From Eucommia ulmoides (lineage: Eukaryota; Streptophyta; Magnoliopsida; Garryales; Eucommiaceae): 64,000 nt of DNA. This document shows, piece by piece, positions 34,680 to 46,511 of the stretch (positions are counted from its first letter, which is position 1; every line of letters begins with the position of its first letter). The stretch covers positions 23,662,905-23,726,904 of the forward strand of contig CM028335.1 in NCBI GenBank assembly GCA_016647705.1, written 5' to 3'. A model generated the notes under the pieces. That model had not been told where the DNA came from, searched no databases, and saw only the letters and a list, made by a program, of their open reading frames with translations. The position numbers and the translations under genes were made by a program.

Positions 34680-35150
34680 GGTAACTTTTCTTGGACCAGT
34701 TCAGACATTTTTTGACCCATTTTCTGCAAACTTAGACCGGTTCCTGGGAGTTTTTGACGTTCTGATTCTGTTTTCAGCCTTAATTTTATGGTTTGAGACT
34801 TACAAAATATACTTTATTTTATATTCATGTGGTTGCTACGCCGGTTCACTCATTTTTCTCCCGATTCTTGAAGTTTTAATACTAGTTCCTGGCTAAATTC
34901 TATATTCCGAATCCATCCGTGGCCTCCATTTAGTCGAATTTGGATCATACAGTATAATTCTCTTTATACTGTTGATTCGGTTCATCACGGAAATCTAATC
35001 GGTTTAGGAGTTCTTTAATCAGTTCTTCTCGATTATGGACCAGTTCTTGGATAATTTCAGCGTTCTAAATCCATCAGTTGCCTTGGTTTCTCCAGATTCA
35101 TATCATTCAGTATACTTTATTGTATATTGTCAATCCAGTTCAACAACGAT
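34680..35150. repeat. Three diverged tandem units of about 150 bp
   Basis: GACCGGTTCCTGGGAGTTTT, ...TAGTTCCTGGCTAAATTC and GACCAGTTCTTGGATAATTTC start at about 34736, 34881 and 35035, each followed by a TATACTTTATT...TGTTGATTCGGTTC-like stretch. Confidence 0.6.
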
Positions 35151-35244
35151 GTCTGCGGGTTCTTCAATCATTCTCAATGCCAAAGAGAGTTCAGATCTTA
35201 CCTTTACTATCAACATTGAACATAAAGGGTATCAGTGATGGGAT

Positions 35245-37038
35245 CCCATTTCTAAAACTCTTCATATCTATCGACATATTATTTTTCAAGAACATCAAAT
35301 GTTTTCTTCCTTATGGTAATTTGACATGTCAACTATCACCACCTCTAGATTCTTTACTGATCCATCTATTAAGTTATTTCTTGATGATATACTTCTAAGT
35401 ATTGTTGAGTCCACTCTAATACCACCAGTTGAGCCAAGTCTTGGACCTTACGCTGAGTCCATCCTAGAACCACCACCTGAACCCACTCTAAAACCACCAA
35501 CTGATCTCACCCCTCCAACTCCAACGACTATGCCTAAGACTTCTCCAATGGTCGATGATTCTGTACCGACTACCTGTGAGACCCACGCTCCAAATCACCC
35601 CCACCGCTCTACCAGGATAACTCATCATCCACCTTACCTTACTGATTTTCATTGATTTTCTACTATACTTTATCTGCATGAGCCTCAATCTTATAAAGAG
35701 GCTAATATTGATCTTATTTGGCAGAAAACAATAGACGAAGAACTTCAGACCCTCTCCAAAACTCACACATGGGATATTGGTGATCTTCCCTCAGGGAAAA
35801 CTCCCATTGGGTGCAAATGGGTATTTAAGATCAAAATACTTTCTGATGGTTCTGTTGAATGATATAAATCCTTACTTGTTGCTAAGGGATTTGCTCAACC
35901 ACAGTTTGTTTCCGTACTCTTCTTTCCGTCGCTTTCGTCAAGCCTTATATGGTTTGAAACAAGGTCCACGTGCCTGGTTCGCAAAATTCAACACTACCAT
36001 TCATTAATTTGGGTTCACATCTATTGCTTATGATTTGACCTTGTTTATATGCCGCACTGACAATAGTATTATTCTTCTTTTATTATACGTGGATGAATGA
36101 TTGTTACTGGGGATGATCTACATGGTATCTCTGAACTCAAACATTTTTTTGGTAGACAATTCGAGATAAAAGACCTTAGCGTGCTCACCTACTTTATTGA
36201 CCTCGAAGTCTCATCTGGTTCAGATGAATATTTTCTCTCTCAAAACAAATATGCCTCGGATCATATTTCCAAGGCTGGCATCTCTGACTCCCATACTGTC
36301 ACTACTCTTCTTGAGCCGAATATCAGACTCATTCTACTTGATGGTTCACCACTTTAAAATGTCACTCTATATCCCAAAATGGTTGGAAGTCTGGTATAGC
36401 TTACTGTTACTCGCCCAGACATCGCCTATACCGTTCATCAAGTCAGCTAGTTCTTGTCTACTCCTCGGATTACTCATTACTCGGTTGTTCTTCGCATCCT
36501 TCGGTATGTCAAGGGTACCTTATTTCATGGATTTCATTTCTTAGCCCAGTTTGCTCCTACCTTACAAGCTTATTTTGATGTCGATTGGGCTGGAGATCCC
36601 ACCGCCAGATGTTCAACCACTGGTTATTGTTTCTTCTTGGGTAGCTCTCTTATTTCTTGGCGTAGTAAGAAACAAACTGTGGTTGCTCGTTCCAGCACTA
36701 AAGCTTAATATCGTTCCATGGTTGATGCAACTCAAGAACTACTTTGGCTTTGGTGGCTCCTCGCAGACATGAGAATCTCTTCTCTTACTGCCACTATTTT
36801 ACACTGTGACAATAGGAGTGCCATTCAAATAGCTCACAATGATGTCTTCCACAAGCGAACAAAACACATCGACACTGATTGTTACTTCATCCGTTATCAT
36901 ATTCTCTATAATACAATTCGTCTCCAATCCGTCAGTTCAACCGATCAGACAACATACATTTTCACTAAGACTCATCCACCTGGATGCTTTTACTATCTAG
37001 TTTCCAAACTTAAGTTCACCCCTCATTTACTACTTTGA
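35245..37038 (+). pseudogene. Copia pol remnant: integrase tail, RT, RNase H
   Basis: HIYRHIIFQEHQMF (about 35260) is the integrase tail, then a Pro-rich linker (35326-35655). RT pieces: GKTPIGCKWVFKIK, SLLVAKGFAQP (to 35900); a deletion; then ALYGLKQGPRAWF, LLYVDE (catalytic YVDD damaged) and LEVSSGSDEYFLSQNKYA. RNase H: LRYVKGTLFHGFHF, YFDVDWAGDPTARCSTTGY, SLISWRSKKQTVVARSSTKA, HCDNRSAIQIAHN, HKRTKHIDTDCYFIR, ending TGA 37036. At least four frame changes and several stops. Confidence 0.85.
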
Positions 37039-37051
37039 GTTTGAGGGGGGA

Positions 37052-37224
37052 TGTTAATGTAATATATGGGCTTGGCCCACTTGGCCCATTCGATCAAAAC
37101 TCTAACCCTAGGGTTCCCAACTTCTCCTATAATACCTATTGTGTATTATTGTAATATGTACACTTTTCATATACATCAATATATCGTTCATGTATCATCC
37201 CTACACTTCTTAATTATCTCAACA
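37052..37224 (+). repeat. 3' LTR of the degraded copia element
   Basis: It starts TGTTAATGTAATATATGGG directly after the purine tract TTTGAGGGGGGA and ends CTCAACA, about 173 bp. The right end is set only by the CA terminus. Confidence 0.6.
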
Positions 37225-38957
37225 TATCTTGTTCTTTGTAGTGCCAACATACTATTTCTCCCGCCTTTCATCCCATCTCTCTCTCTTTCCAAACTCTATT
37301 TAATTTTATTTCCTACTATTGTAATTAATCCCATCATCGAAGGAGATTTCGATAGTCATACCGTCGTCTTCGTCCATCGCCTTCATCACTGTCGTCATCT
37401 TTGAGTATCGTCATTATCGTCTTCGAGCATCGCTTTCATCTAGTTTGTCTCTGTCGTCACCCTTTCCACTCACCATCATCGTCTTATTCATCAATCAGAT
37501 CTAGCCTAGTTCTAGTTCATCCCCACTTTCTCAGCTCGTCGTTGCCTTCTGAAGCAGAAACGACAAATCACGAGAGAACATCGAAGCACAAAGAGTGAAA
37601 GGACAAATTACCAATTACATTCGAACGCAGACTTCAATAGCCGTCGCTGGCAATTTTGTATCGCAGCAGGTCGCTGATGCTTGTGCCGTCGACGAATCTT
37701 CGTTCTCTTCGTCGTCTTCCGCTAGCAAGTAGGATTTCGACAGCGTTGGAGAGGCAAAAGAATTAGGGGGAAGTGATCTACAAATGTTTACCAATTCCAA
37801 GCATTAGGGTATAGACCATGATTGAATTATAATTACCTATATGTCCGTGTCCCTCTCTCCCTCTTTGTCTGTGGGTCTCTTTTTTGTGTTCATCACTCTA
37901 ATCTGTATCTTCTACTAACGACGCTTTTTTGGGATGGCAAGGCCCCAACGTTGGTGCATCATAATTCATCTCCATCCAGTCTATAATTTTTTAACTATTC
38001 AGTTTAAAATCTATATCTTCAAGTTTAAGTGGATTTCCAATTTTTTTTTAGTGGATTTCTACTTGATTATTAAGTGGATTTATGTAATTTTTTCAGTAGG
38101 ACGTAAGTGAAAATAATATTCAGTGGATTTTTTTATTTTATTTTATTTTTTTGAATTCAATGGATTTTGGGTTATTTGTTTAATTTTCAATGGATTTTTT
38201 CATGAGAATGTGGTAATGTGATGACTTGTCTATTGGTATTTTGTTTTTTGAATACTTCGGTTCATAACATAATTTTTGGGTTCTATAATTTTTAGTGGAA
38301 TTCTACTTGATTTTTTAAGTGGAATTCTACTCGATTTTTTAAGTGGATTTCCACTTGATTTGTAAATCCACTTGATTTGTCCAGTAGATTTCCACTTAAT
38401 AATTAAATGGACTTGGGTAAGTGATTTTTAGGGGTATTTAAGGTATTTTAAAAAAAAAATTCTGAATTAAAAATAAAATTCAATTGAAATTTTTATTGAA
38501 AAATAAAATTTAGTGAAAAAAGGTGAAACGTACATAATAGTATTTATGAAATTTTAAAAGAAAATTAAAATTAATCAAATTTTTTATTAAAAAATAAAAT
38601 TTCAGTGGAATTTTAAAAATTAAGTGGAATGGTAAAAAATTAAGCGGAATTTCAAAAATTAAGTAAAATTTGTGTATATAAAAAGAGGGATAATATTGGA
38701 ATGATAAATATGTTGGATCTTTTGAACAAGTTCAATTCTTGTAGTCCTTAGAAAGTTGTTTTTTAAAATTTTAGGACCATTGATGAAAAAAAAAAAAAAA
38801 AAAAAAACAGGCCTTTTTTTTTTTTTTTTTTTTTTTTGTGAACTTGATGTTTAAAATCATGGAAGAGGATGAGACCGTAAAATTTACGCTGGTTCATTTT
38901 TACGGTTAAATTTGGGCATGATCATTTTTGTTTGGGGCTAACCCGACTTGGCCAGAT
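37225..38957. other. Non-coding, low-complexity region
   Basis: 37330-37560 is rich in CTTCGTC/CATC repeats. 38020-38670 has many copies of AAGTGGATTTCTACTTGATTTTT and inverted forms (AAATCCACTTGATTTG). 38789-38836 has an A20 run facing a T26 run. It may be the left flank of the MULE to the right, but I see no terminal inverted repeat that proves it. Confidence 0.4.
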
Positions 38958-38967
38958 CATTTATTAA

Positions 38968-39864
38968 AGGGCAAAATACATTTCAAACCCTCTAACTATT
39001 GACACATTTCTGAGCAATCCTTCTAAGTTTGCACATTTTATTTTAAACTTTCTACGTATCAACATGGTTTTAAATACTCCTTCTATCATAAATTCAGTCC
39101 AAAGTTACAGAATGAAGGGGCAAAATAATAATTTTATATTCTTTTAATCATTTTCTCTTCTTATTTTTTTCTTTTTCTTCTTCACTTTTCTCTCTCTCTC
39201 TCTCTCTCTCCGCCCCGCTCAACTCTCTCTCTCTTCTCCCTCCCTCATTCTCCCCCTCTCCACCGAAAAGCACCCCCTATTACGGGGGTAGTTCACCCTC
39301 GTAACAGTGGGTGACCCTTGCGTAATAGGACGTGTTTTACCCCATTTTGTAAGGGGTGTTCACCCCCTTATAACAAGGGGTGAACACAACCACACCCTGT
39401 TGCAGGGGATGTTCACCCTCTATTACGGGGGGGTAAACACCCCTTGCAACAAGGGTTGGTTGTGTTCACCCTTATAACCACCCCCTGTTGCAAGGGTTGA
39501 ACACCCTTTGCAAAAAATAAAAAAAATGAGGAAGAGAGAGAGAGAGAGTTCAGCGGGCGAGAGAGAGAGTGAGTGAGGGAGGAAAAGAGAGAGAGTTTAG
39601 CGGAATAGAGAGAGAAGTGAAGAAAAAAAAAAAAAAAAAAAAAAGAAAAAATTGATTAAAAAATGAAAAAAAAAAAAAAAAAAGAAAAAAAAAGAAAGTA
39701 AAATGACAATTTTCCCTCTAAATTATGTTACTTTGGATGGAAATTTTGACAGAAGGACCATTTAAAAACGTATTGATGCGTAGAAAGTTTAAAATGAAGC
39801 GCGCAAAGTTAGAAGAACTATTTAGAAATGTGTCAATAGTTGGAGGGTTTAAAATGTATTTTAA
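38968..39864. mobile_element. Foldback (MULE-like) non-autonomous DNA element
   Basis: About 900 bp flanked by the direct 10-mer CATTTATTAA (38958-38967 and 39865-39874). The outer 165 bp or so at each end are inverted copies: AAAATACATTTCAAACCCTC, CTATTGACACATTTCTGAG, AAACTTTCTACGTATCAA and their complements. The inner part also pairs: a CT-rich tract (CTCTCTC...CCGCCCCGCTCAACTCTC) faces GA...GTTCAGCGGGCGAGAGAG, and the centre is a run of CACCCCCTATTACGGGGGT-type palindromes. No ORF. The 9-10-bp TSD and long inverted ends fit a Mutator-like foldback element. Confidence 0.82.
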
Positions 39865-39873
39865 CATTTATTA

Positions 39874-39874
<1 letters not shown>

Positions 39875-39923
<49 letters not shown>

Positions 39924-39930
39924 CACATAA
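39875..39930. repeat. (TA)n/(CA)n microsatellite
   Basis: ATATATAT run followed by ACACACACA, next to the target site of the foldback element. Confidence 0.95.
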
Positions 39931-41374
39931 AGAAATTAACTCAATTTTCACTTTCATTCCACTCTCAACTAGACCTATATTTCAATGAACTTAATCTTCA
40001 AATGAATATATTTCGTAATTGTTTTTTGCTATTTTATTGATTATTGTTTAAATTATTAAAAAAAAAAAAAAGAAAAAAAAAAGGCGAAGGTCGTGCTTGG
40101 GCTTGAGATATTTTATAATAGGCAGGCTTGGGCAAGGTCATAGGGCTCGGGCCCGAACCTAATAAATTTTCACAATACCCTATTATAGAGACCGGCCTAA
40201 ACCTGGTTTGGCTCGGTCCATGACCACCCCTACTATTTATCACTCCTAAAATTAGTCTGGTAGAAAAGTCAAACACAAATACAAAAAAAAAAAAAAAAAA
40301 ATCAATCTGAAAATTTGGACCTTCTTATGCAACCAATGCTTTCCCTTGTTGGAATATGATATAAATGTAAATTAAATAATAAATATTAGATGGAATTTCA
40401 ATCCTTTTAAATAACTAAAAATATGAACAATTAAATAAATAAAAATAAACCATAGAATAGAGAACAAATACATATCTAGTGGATCAAAGCATGTAAACAC
40501 TATCCTAAGAAAAAATACGCCACCTCTATGCACAGGATTGAATGGCGAGCCTTTCTTAAGATACAACGATTTAGGGAATTAAGGATTAGGAGTACCCCTG
40601 ATGTCTTTAGGGATGACTTTGCTAGTTACATCATTTGTGCAAATGATTTATTTGGGAACACAAGTTTTCTCAGTCAATCTGAATCATCCAAGCCTTTGAT
40701 TATTGCCATTTAATTCAATGACATTTTTCTTTGCACATGTCGTTTGTGGTTTTTGGGTGACTTCCCACCTTGGCTTTGATACATCTTTTCTGTTTATTTC
40801 TTTTATTCCAATTTTGACAGTATGTAACTCTGAACAAGATTTTTGCATGCCGCTCTTTAGTATCCATTTCATTTCACTTCCTTAAGTCACTGTTTTGGTA
40901 AGTCAACCGACCCCTTTCGTCGGTTGATCAAATTGACTTGAAAACTCACCATTTTAATTGTTAAAATCACTTTTTTAATTAGACTCTTAACTAAATATAT
41001 TTTAATGACTTAACACTTCATAAAAATCATTTTCGGACCCTTAACTTATGACAATACACATAAGATTATTCATTTTCAAGTGTCGTGCATGATCCTAATT
41101 TGGATTGCATTAAGAGTATAAAGATAATATGTTATTTTCACTTAATTGTCTTCAACATTTTCAATACTCTTCAAATCTCCATTGCCTTCATTTTGTACCC
41201 ATTATGAATTCTTTAGCGATTCGTCTTCAAGAATCATTAATGACATTATCACATATGGATCTATCATATTCAAGGACAGATATATATAAAATATCATCTA
41301 TATATAGTGTGTTCCACATGATCGCTTAGCTAGGAGGCTAAGCCTATTTAGCTAATTATACTCTGGAACCAATT
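39931..41374 (-). repeat. Mixed repeats including a SIRE-type U3 fragment and primer site on the minus strand
   Basis: 40080-40245 holds a GGCTCGGGCCCG-containing repeat. 40890-41330, read on the minus strand, resembles SIRE LTR U3 (GAAGACAATTAAGTGAAAA, CTCTTAATGCAATCC, GTCGGTTGACTT). 41358-41373 on the minus strand is TTGGTTCCAGAGTATA, a mutated primer site just inside the LTR at 41375. 40500-40880 is not recognised. This looks like an old minus-strand SIRE element with its body deleted. Confidence 0.5.
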
Positions 41375-42290
41375 GTTGGCCCAAAGATCTACCCAAGAGG
41401 GGGGTGAATTGAGTAATTAAAAAATTTAAACAAATAAATTAACAGGAAAATCCAATTTCCCTAACCAATTAATATCTTGTTATTAAGCAGAACTGTGAAT
41501 AACCAAATGCACATCTAAACAGATAAGGGTAGAGAAATTGACACAAAGATTTATCCTAATTTGACAAGCTACCTTTGCCTACGTCCAATCCCCTGAGCTC
41601 CCCAAGAAATATCGAAATCCAGTAAATTTGATCCATTTCCTATGTAGGAATCAAACCCTTACAATTTCTCTTTTCACAAGCGGAGGAATAACTTAATTTT
41701 TTTTTACAGGCTCAGACTCTAACATATTTTTTTCCCAGGCTAAAGACTAACCCCTAATTAGACAAGATCCATTTATGTCTAATCCACTCTAACTAAGACT
41801 AGGTACTATTAGGTCTAAGCTACAACTCACAAGAATAAAAAAAAATATCGTTTCTTCTTACAGGAGCTTCAACCACCTCAATTAAAGATATACCCATATA
41901 ATATCCCAATATACTAAGTGAAAGAAATTCGTGAAATTACTAATCTGATTATAAATAATTAAAGCACAGAGAATATAAGAATTAAATTATCAGGCAAAAA
42001 TTGTTTTACTAGATTTTTTAGGATATTCAAAAGAGAAAACAATCTTTTAAACAAAAACTACTACGAGGTTAGACAAAAAATATATATCACGTAAAACACA
42101 AATTTCTAAGCACATAAATTAATTAGAGAAATATCACACGGAATTTCATGAAAAAATATATGAATAGAAATACAGTACAAAAATCGGTGTTATGGTAATG
42201 AAAGCTTCGATCAAGAATTTCTCCAAAATCTCTAAAACAATTTTAACAGAATAAACTCTTTCTTTTTGAAAAGTTGATTTGATCTCTTGT
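41375..42290 (-). repeat. SIRE/Maximus-type LTR, 5' LTR on the minus strand, truncated
   Basis: TGTTGGCCCAAAGATCTACCCAAGAG at 41375 is the complement of the standard SIRE LTR end (…TGGGTAG…GGGCCAACA). It is colinear with the LTR at 50071 (CTCAAGCTACC..CCTACGTCCAA, AATCAAACCCTTACAATT). The right part is lost; transposase sequence begins at about 42290. Confidence 0.75.
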
Positions 42291-42291
42291 T

Positions 42292-45200
42292 CTTGATTAA
42301 TGAAATGTGAAATCCTTAGGTCTATTGGTGGCCACTAAATAAGCGTTGTCACTTTCACCGCAAGCGTACTGATCAAGTTTTAGTATAATGGACCTTTCGG
42401 TCGGGTATTGTATGCACAGGGATTGGTGTCGTTATTATCGAGTACCGCGATTATCATAACCCGACTTTATCTAGGAAACAAAAAATGGAATTTAATTAAT
42501 TAATACTAATACTAATATAGCCTAATTTAATCTATACTAATACTAATATTAATATGGGATAATTATGAGAGAATAGGTTGTCTAGGGATTAGTTTTTTTT
42601 ACGAATACGTGTTTAGTCTCGTTTTAGTTTATGTTAACGGCGTTCGACTTATATGACAATCTCGGTTCGTAAATTCCTCCGCCACCTCTCCCGAGTGTAA
42701 GACGGGGGAATATGCTACTTCGTGTCAATGAAGAAGTCCCCATCAACGTCTTACCGACCTTAGGTCGCGTGACTCTCGCCCCAACGTCATTGATTGCACA
42801 CAATCCAACTCCCTCTCGGGTTATTGGATCGTCGCGTTGTGTTTACCCTATCGACAATCTCAGTTCTAAAACTCTCCCGTCACCTCTCCCGAGTGTAAAA
42901 AGAGGGAATACGTGACTTCACATCAACGCCGAAGTCCCCCTCAATGTCTTAACTACTCTAGGCCACGTGAGTCTTTCCCCAACGTCATCGGTTGTCCACA
43001 ATCTAAACCCCGACTGGGTTATAAGATTGTGACGTTCGTTTATTCAAGTCCGAATCCGGGATTTGTCAAATCTCATATTCTTGATATGTAAATTTAGGCA
43101 ATATAAACAAACAATACGGCATACACAATCAACATAACGAAGAACAATCGTAAACAAAACACAAACTCAACTAAATAACGTTTTCATAAATTATATTAAT
43201 AATCCCTATACAACCTATGTTTAGCTAATGGCCATAACCACGTATACAATGTAAAATGGCGTGAACATACTCAACAACTATCAAAATATAGAAAACAAAG
43301 AGAAAGAACGAGCGACTTAGCCAATATCCGAAGAATAGCCGCTAGAACCGTCCACCGATCGCTTCCCTCTTCATCCTCCACCTCGGTTGAGAGCTCTCCC
43401 TAAAAAATCCCTTAACCTAACCCTAAACTATGGACTAAGGCCTTAGGATCTGAATCCATCGGAAGAGAGAAAGAGAGAAGGGTATTTATAGGCAAAAAAT
43501 ATCAAAGAAATATCTATTCTGCGCAGAGGCCACTGCCGCGGCGGTGGTAGGTCGGTGGAATAGTAGTAAGGCATCCTGAACTTTCACCGCTGCGGCGGTA
43601 GTATTCACCACTATGGAGGTGAAGTGTCTTGCTGAAAATGGCCATCCTGTATTTTCACCGCCGCGGCAGTGGTGTCACCGCTGCCGCGGTGACACCTGTT
43701 GGTATTTTAGCTGTAACTTCTTTATCCGAACTCCGATTGAGGTGATTCAAAAATATATAGAAAGATAATACAAATATATACAACTTCCATGTTTTGGGTT
43801 TCCCCAAAATCGAATGGCATCATGTTCAAAAATGGACTTGAAGTGACTATACCTGTACCGGCTTTGCAGGTTTGGTGACCGCCTAGGCGAAGAAGTAGGC
43901 GGTGGACTTGGAAATGTTCTCAACATCTTCACAGCATAGGGGAGGTCTAGATGCCTAGGCGGTGGGCTTCTTTCACAATGTTGCCTCCTTGCTCATTTAT
44001 CCACCGTAACTTCGTCTGCTTTGGTTCGATCACATCGTTTTCGCTCCGATTTCATACCTTTTCATCCCACGCACCTATTTTAATACAAAAAGAATAAAAA
44101 CATATTAAAACATATAAAAATAACTATAAACGTACCCGAAAACTAACAAATTCGGATTGGAAATACATTGGTAATTTAGACCTATCATCTATAAACAATG
44201 TACATACTTGTGGTGCTTCATTTCATTCATACAAAATTGATAGAATAAGTTCTGATGTGATTGCAAGTGAATTGACAACAAAGATCCGTGAAAATCTACT
44301 TAAACATCCTATTGATGTTGTTTCTGATTTTAAGAACACATACGGATTAGAGTCAACCTACAATCATGCATGGCTAGGTATAGAGAAGGGTAAAAATTTA
44401 TTTTATGGTGATTATATGGCATTATATCATGTATTGAGATGATATATTAGTGTTTGTCAATCGAAAAACTCAAGCAATTATTTTTCTTTAGATTATGACC
44501 AACAATTTGGACATTTTAAGAGCATTTTTGTTTCTTTTAGTGTGTGAATTCGTGGCTTCAATTTTTTCCATCCATTTTTATTTATGGATGGAATGTTTTT
44601 GAAAAGTCGGTATAAGGGGATGTTGCTTGCAGCATCTGTGAAAGATGAAAACTAAGGTTATATTTTTTTTTTCTTGTTTTTAGTTTTTGTTTCTTTTTAA
44701 ATTTTTTACCATTTTAAGTGGAATGTCTATGAATTTATATGTACAAGCATGTTTTTCAGTGCCATTTGCTATTGTTGATGGGGATATCAATCACAATTGG
44801 ATGTTGTTCGTTTAGGAGTTGTCGCAGATCGTGTCCAATGATCGTGTCATTACTTTCATTTTTATTGGCAAGCAGGGTTGATGCAAGCTGTATGTATTGT
44901 ATTTTCAAACTCACCCTATGCATTTTATTTGAATAATTTTAAATATAAACACAAAGATAAACTGAGCGGGAAGGATAATAGGTTGAAAAAATATTTGTTT
45001 CAGTGCTTTTGTACTGACAATTGATGGTTTTCTCATAAATAAAAATCGACTAATTAGTGAAGACAGCCCAAGAGTTATTTCTAATGATTTATCGCTTGAT
45101 GATTGGGCTAATGTTTTTTTTTTTTTGGGCAGTGATATGGCGAGATGTACTTAAATCTCACCTAGTCGTTTAATGCTTGGATTATTAAAGCCTAACACCT

Positions 45201-45765
45201 ACCCATAATGGAATGTATTTGTACAATTAGGTTACATATTATAGACCAAATACTGGATAGAAAAATCAATTTAATGAAGATATCGGGTGTCATTTTACCC
45301 ATTTTAGGAGAAGAAACTATTAGAATATATTTATAACGGTAAGTTGTGGTTGATTGTTGTATGATCTCAAGGAAACTTTGATGTCCATTGCCATTTTACT
45401 ATCTCAATTGATATTCCCAATCAAACTTGTTCATGTTTTAAATACAAATTGAAAGGATTTTCGTGTGCACATGCATGTGCCGCTATTCAAAAATCTGGTG
45501 AGAATTTGTATGATTACGTAAAAGAATCATTTTGCACTGATTTCTATCGTGGTATATATTCGAAGGATGTTGTTGTTCCAATAAGTCCAGTGTATGACAT
45601 TGCAACGGTTGTTGTCTTACCCCCTCAAACACGACGACTAGCTAGGCGCCCAAAGGAGAAGAGTATTGCATTGAAAGGGGAGAAAGTAAAGGAAATTTGA
45701 TGCAGTTAGTGCAAAAAACATAGGAACCACAAATGGAAGACTTGCAAGGCTTCCACTTAAAATAG
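42292..45765 (+). pseudogene. MuDR-type (MULE) transposase, split by a solo LTR and broken
   Basis: The protein can be followed across the solo LTR at 42326-44187: CEILRS|INNVHTCGASFHS, ELTTKIRENLLKHPIDVV, then GLESTYNHAWLGIEKG, the end of the MuDR N-domain (to 44442). A frame with stops continues through YFSLDYDQQFGHFKSIFVSF, SRYKGMLLAASVKDE, and FAIVDGDINHNWMLFV (44765-44815), the DDE core around the second Asp. Further on, PNQTCSCFKYKLKGFSCAHA (about 45416-45475) is a SWIM zinc finger CxC...CxH, and CKKHRNHKWKTC (about 45712-45750) a final zinc knuckle. Several stops and frameshifts abolish function. It would act in the nucleus on the MULE ends. Confidence 0.85.
42326..44187 (-). repeat. 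Solo LTR, copy B of the GC-palindrome family
   Basis: 1862 bp, TGGTGGCC...CCTATCA on the plus strand, with the TSD TCTAT at 42321-42325 and 44188-44192. Removing it restores the transposase frame. It aligns in reverse with copies A and C (CTCTCCCGAGTGTAA, TCACGTGACCTAG-like, TATTTATAGGC). It is longer because its U3 has an extra block (about 43700-44150) with CCTAGGCGGT units and the AATCGGAGTTCGG module. GC palindromes are at 43525-43695. Confidence 0.9.
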
Positions 45766-46511
45766 TAGCGTTTTGGATTTTTTTTTTTTTTAGTTGAAAT
45801 CCACTTAACTCAGTAGTTTTCTATGTTAGGTTGGGCACCGACTGATTTTTTTAGTTGATGACTTTTTTTCACTTTTCATTGTATTCATTTTAAGATTGTT
45901 TTGTGTTTTTGAGTTCATTGTATTTATTTTAAGATCGATTTGAAATACGTAAAAATCCTCATGCGATTGATGCCTTGTTAATATGTTGTTTATTTGTTAA
46001 CACGTATTTTCGGTAGATATTCACTAAAGACTTTGAATATGTTGAACATGTATCATTTTAAATTGATTCAACCACTTTCATGGTTATATATGCAAAACAG
46101 AGACCATAATAAAGTATGGAATTGTATATATAAAAGAGACAACACATAAACACTATAGTAGTATAACATATACATAGCCAATGTAGATAGTTTACATTGA
46201 AAGAATTGTTCACAGTTTACATATACACAACAAAAAATATAGAGTACAACATTTCCATAGACTTATCATACAGTTTCTCACTTACAAATTTTTTCATTAT
46301 AGCTTCCATATTGCGTTTGACATCTTTATCTTCCACATTACTCTAAAGCAGTAGCATTTCATTTTTTTACTTTTATATCTTGCCTCAAATCTTTTAATTG
46401 TCTAGGATTTTTCCTCGTCATTTAAAAATGTGATGACAATCTTCATTCGATGTTTTATAATTATTTTTTTCACTTAATTTTCATTTTCATGTCGATAATT
46501 GGGATCCCTTA
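45766..46511 (-). other. MULE spacer and C-terminal part of the Ulp1-like gene
   Basis: The space between the convergent transposase and protease genes. On the minus strand at 46255-46320 a frame reads RNMEAIMKKFVSEKLYDKSM, a charged C-terminal tail of the protease gene. The rest is AT-rich. Confidence 0.45.

Larger units (their letters stand above)
34068..37224 (+). mobile_element. Degraded Ty1/copia element
   Basis: TAGTATCGAGAGCAAGC at 34068 is a mutated primer site and leader, and a 3' LTR begins after the purine tract at 37052. Between them remain an integrase C-terminal stretch, RT and RNase H. Gag, protease and most of integrase are missing, and no 5' LTR is recognisable upstream. Confidence 0.75.

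Noticed and set aside
40528..40885. Two overlapping opposite-strand frames of about 60 codons
   Set aside because: Neither shows a domain; they lie next to SIRE U3 remnants and could be any old repeat.
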